A stretch of DNA of 64,000 bases, from assembly GCF_001754075.1 (NCBI RefSeq), contig NZ_MIEH01000025.1, forward strand, positions 1-64,000, in the 5' to 3' direction. This document shows, piece after piece, positions 8,415-16,350 of the stretch. The notes below the pieces were generated by a model, which searched no databases, was not told the DNA's origin, and saw only the letters and a program-made list of their open reading frames with translations. How positions within the stretch are numbered: position 1 is the stretch's first letter; every line of letters starts with the position of its first letter. Both the position numbers and the translations under genes were made by a program. The stretch is from Merdimonas faecis. GTDB taxonomy: Bacteria; Bacillota; Clostridia; Lachnospirales; Lachnospiraceae.

Positions 8415-8636
8415 CTGCCAAATTTGCGTTCAAAGTCCATTCTACAAAATTACCAAATAATAAAAAATGTTAATATATTATACTTAAATAATTTATTTTT
8501 ATATTAAAAAGCCATGTGTTAAACTGTAAACAATCAATAAGGATTGACGGAAAAAGCGGAATAAAATTGTGAAAATTCACAAATGCAGCAAGCGGAATTT
8601 GTACAAAATGTGGAAAATATGAAAGGAGGAAAACCG
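8415..8636 (+). promoter_or_regulatory. AT-rich regulatory gap before the pxp operon
   Basis: A 220-bp gene-free, very AT-rich stretch. It must hold the promoter of the pxp operon, but no -35/-10 pair with good spacing stands out: TTGACG (8544-8549) has no matching -10 at 16-18 bp. This is what an activator-dependent (LysR) promoter can look like, but that is only inference. The frame of pxpB is open back to 8583, without a ribosome site. Confidence 0.35.
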
Positions 8637-9377
8637 ATGGAAGGAAAGATTTTGGCAGTGGGAGACAGTGCTGTTTCCGTTCAGCTGGGAAGTGAAATCA
8701 GCCTGGATGTCAACCAGAAAGTCAGAAAACTATTTATAAATCTGACAGAAAAGCCACTGGACGGCGTGGTCGAGATGGTACCTACTTATGCGGCACTCAT
8801 GATCCATTACCGGCCTGACAAGATCTTGTTTAGACAGATGAAAGAGGAAATTGAAGAACGGTTTCGGAAATTGGAAGATTCACAGCAGACGGTACAAGAA
8901 GGGGGACGGATCGTAAAGGAAATTCCGATCTGCTATGACAGGGATCTTGCACTGGATCTGGAAGCCTGTGCGGAATTTGAACATATTTCCGTAGAGGAAT
9001 TTATACGAATCCACTCCGGCCATGAGTACTACTGCTATATGCTGGGGGTGGCGCCTGGGCATCCGTATATGGCGCGTTTTGATGAACCGTTTCACTTTAA
9101 GAGAAGAGAAAGCCCGCGCGTGCGTATATCAGGAGGATCTGTTGTAGCTCAATTAAATCAGTCCAATCTGATCCCGTTCGATCAGCCATGCGGATGGAAT
9201 ATTGTAGGGGCTACTCCGCTTACAATCTGTGATTACAAGAAGGAAGATCCATTTTTAGTACATGCGGGAGATTGGATCAAATATGTGCCTGTAGACAGGA
9301 AAGAATATGACAGGATCAAAGAAGAAGACCAAAAGGGAACCTATCGTGTGAAAACGTATGAGAAAAGGGCGGTGTAA
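8637..9377 (+). CDS. pxpB: 5-oxoprolinase subunit PxpB (AHS1 / KipI family)
   Basis: Subunit of the ATP-dependent 5-oxoprolinase PxpABC that opens 5-oxo-L-proline to glutamate. The family is homologous to one part of the carboxyltransferase region of urea carboxylase (AHS1). Seen here: VPTYAALMIHYRP near residue 45, then GHEYYCYMLGVAPGHPYM, the SPRVRISGGSV turn, and a GWNIVGATPL segment, all typical of the AHS1/KipI fold. The frame opens at 8583, but AAAGGAGG 7 nt before the ATG at 8637 fixes the start (246 residues). pxpC starts 2 bp after its stop, so they are translationally coupled. In Bacillus the same family regulates kinase A (KipI); the pxpA and pxpC partners here favour the metabolic role. 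Confidence 0.9.
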   Translation: MEGKILAVGDSAVSVQLGSEISLDVNQKVRKLFINLTEKPLDGVVEMVPTYAALMIHYRPDKILFRQMKEEIEERFRKLEDSQQTVQEGGRIVKEIPICYDRDLALDLEACAEFEHISVEEFIRIHSGHEYYCYMLGVAPGHPYMARFDEPFHFKRRESPRVRISGGSVVAQLNQSNLIPFDQPCGWNIVGATPLTICDYKKEDPFLVHAGDWIKYVPVDRKEYDRIKEEDQKGTYRVKTYEKRAV

Positions 9378-9379
9378 AC

Positions 9380-10333
9380 ATGGGAATTATAATTGAAAAT
9401 CCGGGGATTTTGACTACAGTACAGGACGAAGGCCGGTTCGGAAGCCAGCAGTTTGGAGTTTCCCCGTCAGGGCCGATGGATACACAGTCCTTTTATATTG
9501 CAAACATTCTTGTGGGAAACCGTATGGGTGAAGGCGCCATTGAGATGACGTTCCAGGGACCGACGGTCCGGTTTGAAAAAGATATTATCATTGCCATTAC
9601 TGGCGGTGATCTGTCGCCGACATTGAATGGGCAGCCGGCTCCGATGTATCAGGCACTGCTGGTGCATGCGGGAGACGTGCTGGCTTTTGGCGTGGGAACG
9701 ATAAACGGATGCAGAGGGTATCTGGCGTTTGCCGGAGGTCTGGATGTTCCTCTGGTCATGGGGAGTAAATCCACGCTTCTGAGGAATCAACTTGGAGGTG
9801 TCCAGGGACGGAAACTGGAAAAGGGCGATGTGATAGGATTTGCGAATCCAAAGACAACACTTCCGAATATGGGGCTTCGAAAACTGGAACCAGAGGTGTT
9901 CCCGAAAGGGGAACTGACACTGCGTGTCGTAACCGGACCGCAGGATAGTGATTTTACAAAATCAGAATTAAAAAAGTTTTTCTGGTACGGAGCAAAAATT
10001 ACGAATGAATTCGATCGCATGGGATGCAGGCTGGAAAGAGACGAACCGCTGCATCATAAAGGAGACGGAAATATTATTACAGACGGAATAGCATTTGGTT
10101 CCATCCAGGTGCCGACCAATGGACAGCCGATTATTATGCTGGCTGACCGGCAGACAACCGGAGGGTACACTAAGATCGGAACAGTGATTTCCGTAGATAT
10201 CCCGAAGCTGGTACAGAGCGTTCCGGGATACAGGGTACGCTTTGTCAGGGTCGGCGTGGAGCTTGCTCAGAGTTTGTATATCCGCAGGCTCCGTCAGCTT
10301 CAGAATCTGGAAAAACAGCTGGGACAGTGCTAA
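9380..10333 (+). CDS. pxpC: 5-oxoprolinase subunit PxpC (AHS2 / KipA family, biotin-dependent carboxyltransferase)
   Basis: Partner of PxpB; homologous to the second part of the urea carboxylase carboxyltransferase region (AHS2). The 317 residues show GILTTVQDEGRFG near the start, GVSPSGPMD, the GCRGYLAFAGGLDVP motif near residue 113, and the late QTTGGYTKIGTVISVDIPKL motif, a complete AHS2 domain. It sits between pxpB (2-bp gap) and the biotin carrier gene (21-bp gap). With the biotin carboxylase and carrier in the same operon, PxpB/PxpC may act here as a true carboxyltransferase on the 5-oxoproline amide, by analogy with urea carboxylase; this is inference. Start is ATG at 9380; the ribosome site overlaps the end of pxpB. 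Confidence 0.9.
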   Translation: MGIIIENPGILTTVQDEGRFGSQQFGVSPSGPMDTQSFYIANILVGNRMGEGAIEMTFQGPTVRFEKDIIIAITGGDLSPTLNGQPAPMYQALLVHAGDVLAFGVGTINGCRGYLAFAGGLDVPLVMGSKSTLLRNQLGGVQGRKLEKGDVIGFANPKTTLPNMGLRKLEPEVFPKGELTLRVVTGPQDSDFTKSELKKFFWYGAKITNEFDRMGCRLERDEPLHHKGDGNIITDGIAFGSIQVPTNGQPIIMLADRQTTGGYTKIGTVISVDIPKLVQSVPGYRVRFVRVGVELAQSLYIRRLRQLQNLEKQLGQC

Positions 10334-10354
10334 AGGGGAAAGGAAGGGCCAGAT

Positions 10355-10762
10355 ATGGAATATGAAAAAGTTATAGATCTGATCCGGGAAGTCAAGGCGT
10401 GTGGTGTGGGAGAATTTGAGCTTCAGCAGGGCGATTTCCGGATTGCTGTGAAAATGGGCGAAAAGCAGGAGACAGCATCCCCGGCAGTACCGGCAGCTGA
10501 GAAGGAAGCCGCACAAAAGGAAGAAGCACCGGTATCGATCCAGGACGGGACCATTATACGGTCTCCACTTGTAGGAATTTATCACGGGGCAGACATATTA
10601 GCAGGCGACCAGGTGGAAGAAGGACAGGTTCTTGGTGCGATTGAGGCGATGAAACTAATGAATGATATCGTGGCTGTCTGTTCCGGTGTGGTAACAGAGG
10701 TTCTGGTAAAGGATCAGGAGCTGGTGGAATATGGGCAGCCGCTGTTTGTCATAGAGGGGTAG
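10355..10762 (+). CDS. Biotin carboxyl carrier protein (AccB-like)
   Basis: Small carrier that holds biotin on a swinging lysine and moves CO2 between a biotin carboxylase and a carboxyltransferase. The C-terminal biotinyl domain contains the canonical biotinylation motif EAMKLMN with the lysine at residue 100. The N-terminal 35 residues (IDLIREVKACGVGEFELQQ) resemble the AccB start, followed by an Ala/Pro/Glu linker (about 40-60). At 135 residues it is slightly short for AccB. A biotin carboxylase starts 5 bp after its stop. No acetyl-CoA carboxyltransferase genes (accD/accA) lie nearby, so it probably serves the pxp enzymes rather than fatty-acid synthesis. Confidence 0.9.
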   Translation: MEYEKVIDLIREVKACGVGEFELQQGDFRIAVKMGEKQETASPAVPAAEKEAAQKEEAPVSIQDGTIIRSPLVGIYHGADILAGDQVEEGQVLGAIEAMKLMNDIVAVCSGVVTEVLVKDQELVEYGQPLFVIEG

Positions 10763-10767
10763 GGACG

Positions 10768-12111
10768 ATGTTCAGAAAAGTACTGATTGCAAACCGAGGA
10801 GAGATTGCAGTACGCATCATACGAGCCTGCAGAGAAATGGGGATCCGTACGGCAGCGGTCTATTCGGAAGCGGATCGGGATGCCATGCATGTACGACTTG
10901 CAGACGAGGCAGTCTGCATTGGTCCGGCTTCTCCCAAGGACAGTTATCTTCGGATGGAGCAGATCATAGGCACAGCGCTTGCGCTAAAGGCAGAAGCCAT
11001 CCATCCCGGCTTTGGATTTTTGTCCGAGAATGCTGAATTTGCCCGCATGTGCGGACAGTATGGAATTCAGTTTGTGGGCCCGTCTCCGGAACTGATCGAC
11101 AAGATGGGAAATAAGTCAGAGGCGAAACGGACGATGAAGGCAGCCGGAATCCCGGTAGTTCCAGGAACAGATTTTCCGGTGTATGAAGAAGAGGAAGCTC
11201 TGGCGAAAGCAAAGGAAATCGGATTTCCGATTATGATCAAGGCTTCAGCCGGCGGAGGCGGAAAGGGAATGAGACTTGCCTGGGAAGAGCAGGAGTTTCC
11301 GGCAAAATTCCGGGAGGCACAGCAGGAAGCGGAAAATGCATTTGCGGATCACGCAATGTATCTGGAACGGTATATACAGTTTCCGCGCCATATTGAGGTG
11401 CAGATCATGGCAGACCGTCACGGGAACGTGATCCATCTGGGAGAGAGGGACTGCTCGATCCAAAGGAGACATCAGAAAATGATAGAGGAATCTCCATGTG
11501 CGTTTATTACCGGTGAGACAAGGAGAAAACTTTGGGAGACAGCGCTCAAAGCTTCCCATGCCGTAGGCTATGAAAATGCAGGCACTCTGGAGTTTCTGCT
11601 GGATCAGTCGGGCGAGTTTTTCTTTATGGAAATGAACACACGGATCCAGGTAGAACATCCGGTCAGCGAGCTGGTATCAGGCGTAGATCTGATCAGGGAA
11701 CAGCTCCGGGTGGCAGCAGGACTGCCGTTAAGCGTAAAACAGGAGGATATCAGGTTCCGTGGGCACGCTGTTGAGTGCAGGATCAATGCCGAGGAGCCAC
11801 TCCATAATTTTATGCCTTGCCCGGGAATGATAAAAAAGATGCATCTTCCCGGCGGTAATGGGATCCGTATGGACACGGCTATATATCCGGGATATCAGAT
11901 ACCGCCCTACTATGATTCCATGATCGTAAAGGTGATTGCCTATGATTCAGACAGGGACGGCGCGGTCCGCAAGATGATCAGCACACTGGGAGAACTGGAA
12001 ATCGAGGGAGTCGCAACAAATCGGGATTTCCTATATGACGTAGTTAATCATCCGGATTTTAAAAGTGGAAGATTCCACACCGGATTTATAGAAGAAAATT
12101 ATCCAATGTGA
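10768..12111 (+). CDS. Biotin carboxylase (AccC-like, ATP-grasp)
   Basis: Carboxylates biotin on the carrier protein with ATP and bicarbonate. All parts of the 447-residue enzyme are present: the N-terminal FRKVLIANRGEIAVRIIRACRE-type start (RANRGEIA core), HPGFGFLSENA, the glycine-rich ATP-grasp loop KASAGGGGKGMR near residue 160, and the catalytic EMNTRIQVEHPVSE segment near residue 290, ending in a normal biotin carboxylase C-terminal domain. It lies between the carrier gene and a dehydrogenase gene within a tight seven-gene run. It could in principle serve acetyl-CoA carboxylase; the absence of accDA here and the presence of AHS1/AHS2 proteins point to a carboxylation step within 5-oxoproline breakdown. 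Confidence 0.93.
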   Translation: MFRKVLIANRGEIAVRIIRACREMGIRTAAVYSEADRDAMHVRLADEAVCIGPASPKDSYLRMEQIIGTALALKAEAIHPGFGFLSENAEFARMCGQYGIQFVGPSPELIDKMGNKSEAKRTMKAAGIPVVPGTDFPVYEEEEALAKAKEIGFPIMIKASAGGGGKGMRLAWEEQEFPAKFREAQQEAENAFADHAMYLERYIQFPRHIEVQIMADRHGNVIHLGERDCSIQRRHQKMIEESPCAFITGETRRKLWETALKASHAVGYENAGTLEFLLDQSGEFFFMEMNTRIQVEHPVSELVSGVDLIREQLRVAAGLPLSVKQEDIRFRGHAVECRINAEEPLHNFMPCPGMIKKMHLPGGNGIRMDTAIYPGYQIPPYYDSMIVKVIAYDSDRDGAVRKMISTLGELEIEGVATNRDFLYDVVNHPDFKSGRFHTGFIEENYPM

Positions 12112-12145
12112 TCAAAAGGAAATAAACAGGAAGGAGAATAAAAGT

Positions 12146-13105
12146 ATGAAGATCGTAGTATTAGACGGCTACACACTGAACCCGGGAGATATTACCTGGG
12201 AAGGACTGGAGAAACTGGGAGAGGTCACTGTCTATGACAGGACAAAAGCAGAGGATGTGATCGAGAGGATTGGAGATGCACAAGCAGTTTATACCAATAA
12301 GACTCCGATCACCAGAGAGACGCTGGATGCATGCCCGAATGTGAAATTTATCGGGGTTCTGGCGACCGGATACAACATTGTAGACATCGAAGCCGCAAAG
12401 GAAAAGAATATTCCGGTCGCAAATATTCCTACTTATGGAACAGCAGCTGTTTCCCAGTTTGCTATCGGACTTTTGCTGGAGTTGTGCCATCATATCGGTG
12501 CTCATTCTGATGCGGTTAAAGCCGGGGAATGGAGCAGTAATCCGGACTGGTGCTTCTGGAAATATCCGCTGGTAGAACTGGCCGGGAAAACCATGGGAAT
12601 CATCGGATTTGGCCGGATCGGACAAGAGACGGGCAAGATCGCCCAGGCGCTGGGAATGAAGGTCCTGGCTTACGATTCCTATAAACGTCCGGAACTGGAA
12701 AGCGAGACTTGTCATTATGTAGAGCTGGATGAACTTTTAAAGGAATCTGACGTGATTTCTTTGCACTGTCCGCTCTTCCCGTCTACAGAAGGCATTATTA
12801 ATAAAGACACTATCGCAAAGATGAAGGACGGAGTCATGATCATCAACGATTCGAGAGGTCCTCTGATCGTAGAGCAGGATCTCAGGGAAGCATTGGACAG
12901 CGGTAAGGTGGCGGGAGCCGCATTGGATGTGGTTTCCACGGAACCGATCAAGATGGACAATCCGCTGCTGGGGGCAGAGAACGTGATCCTGACACCACAT
13001 ATTGCCTGGGCTCCGAAAGAATCCAGACAAAGACTGATGGACATTGCCGTTGCAAATCTGCAGGCATTTGTTGATGGTGCACCGCAGAACGTTGTAAATG
13101 CATAG
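12146..13105 (+). CDS. D-2-hydroxyacid dehydrogenase (glycerate dehydrogenase-like)
   Basis: NAD(P)-dependent reduction of a 2-oxo acid to a D-2-hydroxy acid, or the reverse. The 319-residue protein has the Rossmann motif GIIGFGRIGQ near residue 150 with an acidic end (AYDSY) suggesting NAD, and the catalytic Arg (NDSRGPLI), Glu (VSTEP) and His (TPHIAW) in the expected order. The closest pattern is hydroxypyruvate reductase/glycerate dehydrogenase. In this operon (5-oxoproline to glutamate) a role in making a hydroxy acid such as 2-hydroxyglutarate from the 2-oxo acid can be imagined, but the true substrate cannot be told from sequence. AGGAG is 8 nt before the ATG. Confidence 0.83.
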   Translation: MKIVVLDGYTLNPGDITWEGLEKLGEVTVYDRTKAEDVIERIGDAQAVYTNKTPITRETLDACPNVKFIGVLATGYNIVDIEAAKEKNIPVANIPTYGTAAVSQFAIGLLLELCHHIGAHSDAVKAGEWSSNPDWCFWKYPLVELAGKTMGIIGFGRIGQETGKIAQALGMKVLAYDSYKRPELESETCHYVELDELLKESDVISLHCPLFPSTEGIINKDTIAKMKDGVMIINDSRGPLIVEQDLREALDSGKVAGAALDVVSTEPIKMDNPLLGAENVILTPHIAWAPKESRQRLMDIAVANLQAFVDGAPQNVVNA

Positions 13106-13191
13106 GCTTTGCATATTTATATGAATGCATTGTGTCCGGAAAAGGGCAGAGCAGATAAAAGAAAAAGTATTAAGAAAGGAAGTGTGACAGG

Positions 13192-13947
13192 ATGTATAGT
13201 ATTGACTTGAACAGTGACATGGGTGAAAGTTTTGGCGCATATAAGCTGGGCGGAGATGAAGAGATTATTAAATATGTGACGACTGCAAATGTTGCCTGCG
13301 GATGGCATGCAGGTGATCCGATGGTAATGGACAAGGTAGTAAAGGCTGCAAAAGAACGAGGGGTTATGGTAGGCGCACATCCGGGATATCCGGATCTGAT
13401 GGGATTCGGACGCCGTAAGATGGTGCTCTCCTTCCAGGAAGTGAAAAACTATGTAAGATACCAGATTGGCGCTCTGGCTGCTTTTACACAAAGCTATGGC
13501 ATGAAGCTGCAGCACGTGGCACCTCATGGAGCAATGGGGAATCAATGCCAGTACGATGAAGAGATATCAACCGCAATCTGTGAGGCAATCTGCGAGTATG
13601 ATAAGGATCTGATCGTATATTACTGTGCGGGTGCGGTTTTGGGAGAAATCGCGGAGAGCAAAGGGCTTCGTACGGCTTCTGAGATTTTTGCGGACCGTGC
13701 ATATATGGATGATCTTTCGCTGGTGCCGAGGAAAATGGAAGGCTCTATGATCACGGATGAAGAAGTGGCGATCCAGCGCTGTGTAAGGATGATCAAAGAA
13801 GGCAAGGTAACATCCATCAATGGAAAGGATCTGGATATCAAGGGAGATACGCTCTGTGTACATGGAGACGGACCAAAAGCGCTTGCATTTGTACAGAGGA
13901 TCCGCGAGACATTTGAAAAAGAGGGGATAGAGATCAGGCATTTATAG
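13192..13947 (+). CDS. pxpA: 5-oxoprolinase subunit PxpA (LamB/YcsF family)
   Basis: Hydrolytic subunit of the PxpABC 5-oxoprolinase. The family signature is complete: DLNSDMGESFGAY at the start, TTANVACGWHAGDP near residue 30, GAHPGYPDLMGFGRR near 60, and the later VAPHGAMGNQ and CVHGDGP motifs; the 251-residue length is normal. It is separated from pxpB/pxpC by the carrier, carboxylase and dehydrogenase genes, which is unusual, as pxpABC are often adjacent. The 87-bp gap upstream has no gene; AAGGAAG precedes the ATG. Together with pxpB and pxpC it gives a full 5-oxoprolinase set. Confidence 0.92.
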   Translation: MYSIDLNSDMGESFGAYKLGGDEEIIKYVTTANVACGWHAGDPMVMDKVVKAAKERGVMVGAHPGYPDLMGFGRRKMVLSFQEVKNYVRYQIGALAAFTQSYGMKLQHVAPHGAMGNQCQYDEEISTAICEAICEYDKDLIVYYCAGAVLGEIAESKGLRTASEIFADRAYMDDLSLVPRKMEGSMITDEEVAIQRCVRMIKEGKVTSINGKDLDIKGDTLCVHGDGPKALAFVQRIRETFEKEGIEIRHL

Positions 13948-13978
13948 GAAGGGTTGTATAGCAAAGGAGAGAAAAGAA

Positions 13979-15331
13979 ATGGGCAAAACTGAAAATAAGA
14001 AAAAGATGTCTGTCGTCAAAAAAATGATGATCGCTCTGATCGGCGGACTGTTAGTCGGACTTATATTTATGTTTATCCGCAGTTCAATGCTGGATTCTGG
14101 AAATGAAGGGACGTGGAATATCATCAACAGCCTCCTTTTCCAGGACATCACTGCGGAAGGCGGAACAAACGCTCTCGGACTCTTTTACATTATCGGCCAG
14201 CTCTTTATGAGGGGACTTCAGGCTGCCATCGTACCACTGGTACTGGTATCATTAAGTCTGGCAATGTGCAGTATTTCCAGTTCTTCCAAGCTGGGAAGAA
14301 TCGCCGGGCGTACAGTGCTTGGGTTCATTTGCTTCTATATCGTTGGAGCTTTCTGTGCGGGAGTAGTTGCATTCTTTATGAAATCGGCTGGATTTTTCAA
14401 TGTCAGTCTTCCGGCAGAGGAAGTAACGGAAGCAGCGACGATCGAGGCGTTTAATCCGCTTGCTACAATTGTCACAGCGGTGCCTTCCAACATTATCGAA
14501 TCCATGAGCAGTAATAACAGTATCCTGGCGGTAGTTGTTGTGGCTATCGTGATCGGCCTTTGCATGAACATTCTGGGAGAAAAGACAGACCCTCTGAAAC
14601 GTGTACTGGAGGCAGGAAGTGAGATTATCAATTTTTATCTGACCTTCCTCATTGATAAAGTAGGACCGGTAGCCATCTTCTGTCTGGTATCCCGTACATT
14701 TGCCATTTATGGAACGGAATATCTGGCTCCTGCAGCCGCGTATATAGTAGGTGCAATGCTTACTCTGTTTGTACTGGTGGCAACTATTTATCCAATCGGT
14801 ATCTGGCTGACAACGAGACTAAATCCGATGAAGTTCTTAAGGAAGATCGCAAAGGTAGGAGTGTTTGGATTCTCTACTAACTCCTCTGCTGCAACACTGC
14901 CTCTTAACACCAGAACCTGTTTAGATGAACTTGGATGCAGCAAAGAGATTACCAGCTTTGTACTTCCGACAGGTATGACCATTAACATGAATGGTACAAC
15001 GGTTATGCATATGTTTGCGGTCACGTTTATCGCTACCAGCGCAGGGATCGATGTAACGCCGGCAAATCTGGTTGTGGTTGCGTTCCTTTCCATCTGTGCG
15101 GCTATGGGATGTCCGGCAATTCCGATCGCAGGTACAACTCTGATCGTAACAATCCTTTCTGGTATGGGATGGACAACCGACGCATGTATGATTGCATATG
15201 CTCTTGTTGTTGCTATTAACCGTCCGGTAGAGATGGCGTTGCTTCCGCTGAACGTTATTGGTGATGCGGCAACGAACGTGATCGTAAATGCAAAGGAAAA
15301 GGAACTGAATAAAGAGATATACAACAGCTAA
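13979..15331 (+). CDS. Dicarboxylate/amino acid:cation symporter (DAACS, GltP/SstT type)
   Basis: Sodium- or proton-coupled membrane carrier for acidic or neutral amino acids or dicarboxylates. The 450 residues show eight or so membrane segments and the two re-entrant loops: STNSSAATLPLNTRTC (serine-rich loop) and the GMTINMNGTTVMH motif, then NRPVEMALLPLNVIGDAATNVIV at the cation and substrate site. Last gene of the pxp operon (31-bp gap), ahead of a strong terminator. Import of 5-oxoproline or glutamate, or product export, is the likely role. The substrate-defining Arg/Asp positions cannot be read with confidence without an alignment, so it is left open. Confidence 0.88.
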   Translation: MGKTENKKKMSVVKKMMIALIGGLLVGLIFMFIRSSMLDSGNEGTWNIINSLLFQDITAEGGTNALGLFYIIGQLFMRGLQAAIVPLVLVSLSLAMCSISSSSKLGRIAGRTVLGFICFYIVGAFCAGVVAFFMKSAGFFNVSLPAEEVTEAATIEAFNPLATIVTAVPSNIIESMSSNNSILAVVVVAIVIGLCMNILGEKTDPLKRVLEAGSEIINFYLTFLIDKVGPVAIFCLVSRTFAIYGTEYLAPAAAYIVGAMLTLFVLVATIYPIGIWLTTRLNPMKFLRKIAKVGVFGFSTNSSAATLPLNTRTCLDELGCSKEITSFVLPTGMTINMNGTTVMHMFAVTFIATSAGIDVTPANLVVVAFLSICAAMGCPAIPIAGTTLIVTILSGMGWTTDACMIAYALVVAINRPVEMALLPLNVIGDAATNVIVNAKEKELNKEIYNS

Positions 15332-15366
15332 AGTCCCCGGACTTGTAATGTGAATATAATGCTGAG

Positions 15367-15404
15367 AAAAATATCTCTGGAGTTTATACTCCGGAGATAT
15401 TTTT
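15367..15404 (+). terminator. Terminator of the pxp operon
   Basis: A 17-bp stem AAAAATATCTCTGGAGT (15367-15383) / ACTCCGGAGATATTTTT (15388-15404) with one T-G pair and a 4-nt loop, ending in a T-run. Confidence 0.9.
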
Positions 15405-15497
15405 CGTACGTTAAGAGACAGAAGCAGATTTTAGTGCTGTCTTAAATCATGGATGTAAGCTATAATAAAACGTAGACATATAGGAGGATGATAATAG

Positions 15498-16307
15498 ATG
15501 GATAAAGAAACTTTGATCATACTGGGAACAGGAAATGCTACCGTGACGAAATGCTTCAACACCTGTTTTGCCATTCAGACAGGAGAGGAATATTTTCTGG
15601 TTGATACCGGAGGCGGAAACGGGATCATGACGCAGCTGGAGAAAGCCCAGATCCCTATGGAAGCCATCCATGAGATTTTCATCAGTCATGAGCATACCGA
15701 TCATCTGCTGGGGCTGATCTGGCTGATCCGGATGATCGCTACGAAAATGAAAAAATGGCAGTATGAGGGGAATCTGTATATTTTCTGTCATGAGGACCTG
15801 GTGGATACCATCCTGACGATCACAAAGCTTACGGTCCAGAAAAAGTTTTATCAGATGATCGGAGAACGGATCTTTTTTCAGCCGGTAAAAGATGGAGAGG
15901 CACGGGAGATTCTGGGATACAGAGTGCAGTTTTTTGATATCCAGTCGACCAAAGCCAAGCAGTATGGTTTTACCCTGCAGCTTAAAAATGGAAAGAAATT
16001 TACTTTTCTTGGAGATGAACCTTATTGTGAATGTGAAGAGCCTTATGCAAAAGATGCGGACTGGCTGCTGCATGAGGCCTTCTGCCTCTATAGGGACAGG
16101 GAAATCTACAAGCCTTATGAGAAGCATCATGCCACGGTGAAGGAGGCCTGCGAGGATGGAGAAAATCTGGGTGCAAAAAATCTGATCCTCTATCATACGG
16201 AGGATAAGAATCTGGAAAACCGAAGAAAGCTCTATACGGAAGAAGGGCGGCAGTATTACCATGGGAATCTGATCGTGCCTGAAGATCTGGAGCGGATTAT
16301 ATTATAA
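15498..16307 (+). CDS. MBL-fold metallohydrolase (RNase Z-like)
   Basis: Metallo-beta-lactamase fold hydrolase. The zinc motif HEHTDHLLG (about residue 70-78) is the HxHxDH signature; further ligands are GDEPYCE and the late KHHATVKEA and ILYHTED histidines, an order close to RNase Z and its relatives. The 269-residue protein lacks an obvious RNase Z exosite, so a general hydrolase name is safer. AGGAGG lies 11 nt before the ATG, and a TATAAT (15461-15466) is a likely -10 box without a good -35. It stands alone between two terminators. Confidence 0.82.
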   Translation: MDKETLIILGTGNATVTKCFNTCFAIQTGEEYFLVDTGGGNGIMTQLEKAQIPMEAIHEIFISHEHTDHLLGLIWLIRMIATKMKKWQYEGNLYIFCHEDLVDTILTITKLTVQKKFYQMIGERIFFQPVKDGEAREILGYRVQFFDIQSTKAKQYGFTLQLKNGKKFTFLGDEPYCECEEPYAKDADWLLHEAFCLYRDREIYKPYEKHHATVKEACEDGENLGAKNLILYHTEDKNLENRRKLYTEEGRQYYHGNLIVPEDLERIIL

Positions 16308-16332
16308 AAGAGGGGAAAAGTCCCCTCTTTTT
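16306..16332. terminator. Bidirectional terminator between MBL and MATE genes
   Basis: Perfect 11-bp stem AAAAGAGGGGA (16306-16316) / TCCCCTCTTTT (16321-16331), loop AAAG, T-run on both strands. It overlaps the last bases of the MBL stop codon. Confidence 0.9.
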
Positions 16333-16350
16333 CGATTAGGTATCTTTATG

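Noticed and set aside
8637-12111. Urea carboxylase / urea amidolyase operon
   Set aside because: The AHS1, AHS2 and biotin parts fit in principle, but the allophanate hydrolase amidase and urea transport genes are absent, and pxpA is present.
10355-12111. Acetyl-CoA carboxylase genes for fatty-acid synthesis
   Set aside because: accD, accA and fab genes are not adjacent, and the two genes are enclosed by pxp genes. It cannot be fully excluded without the whole genome.
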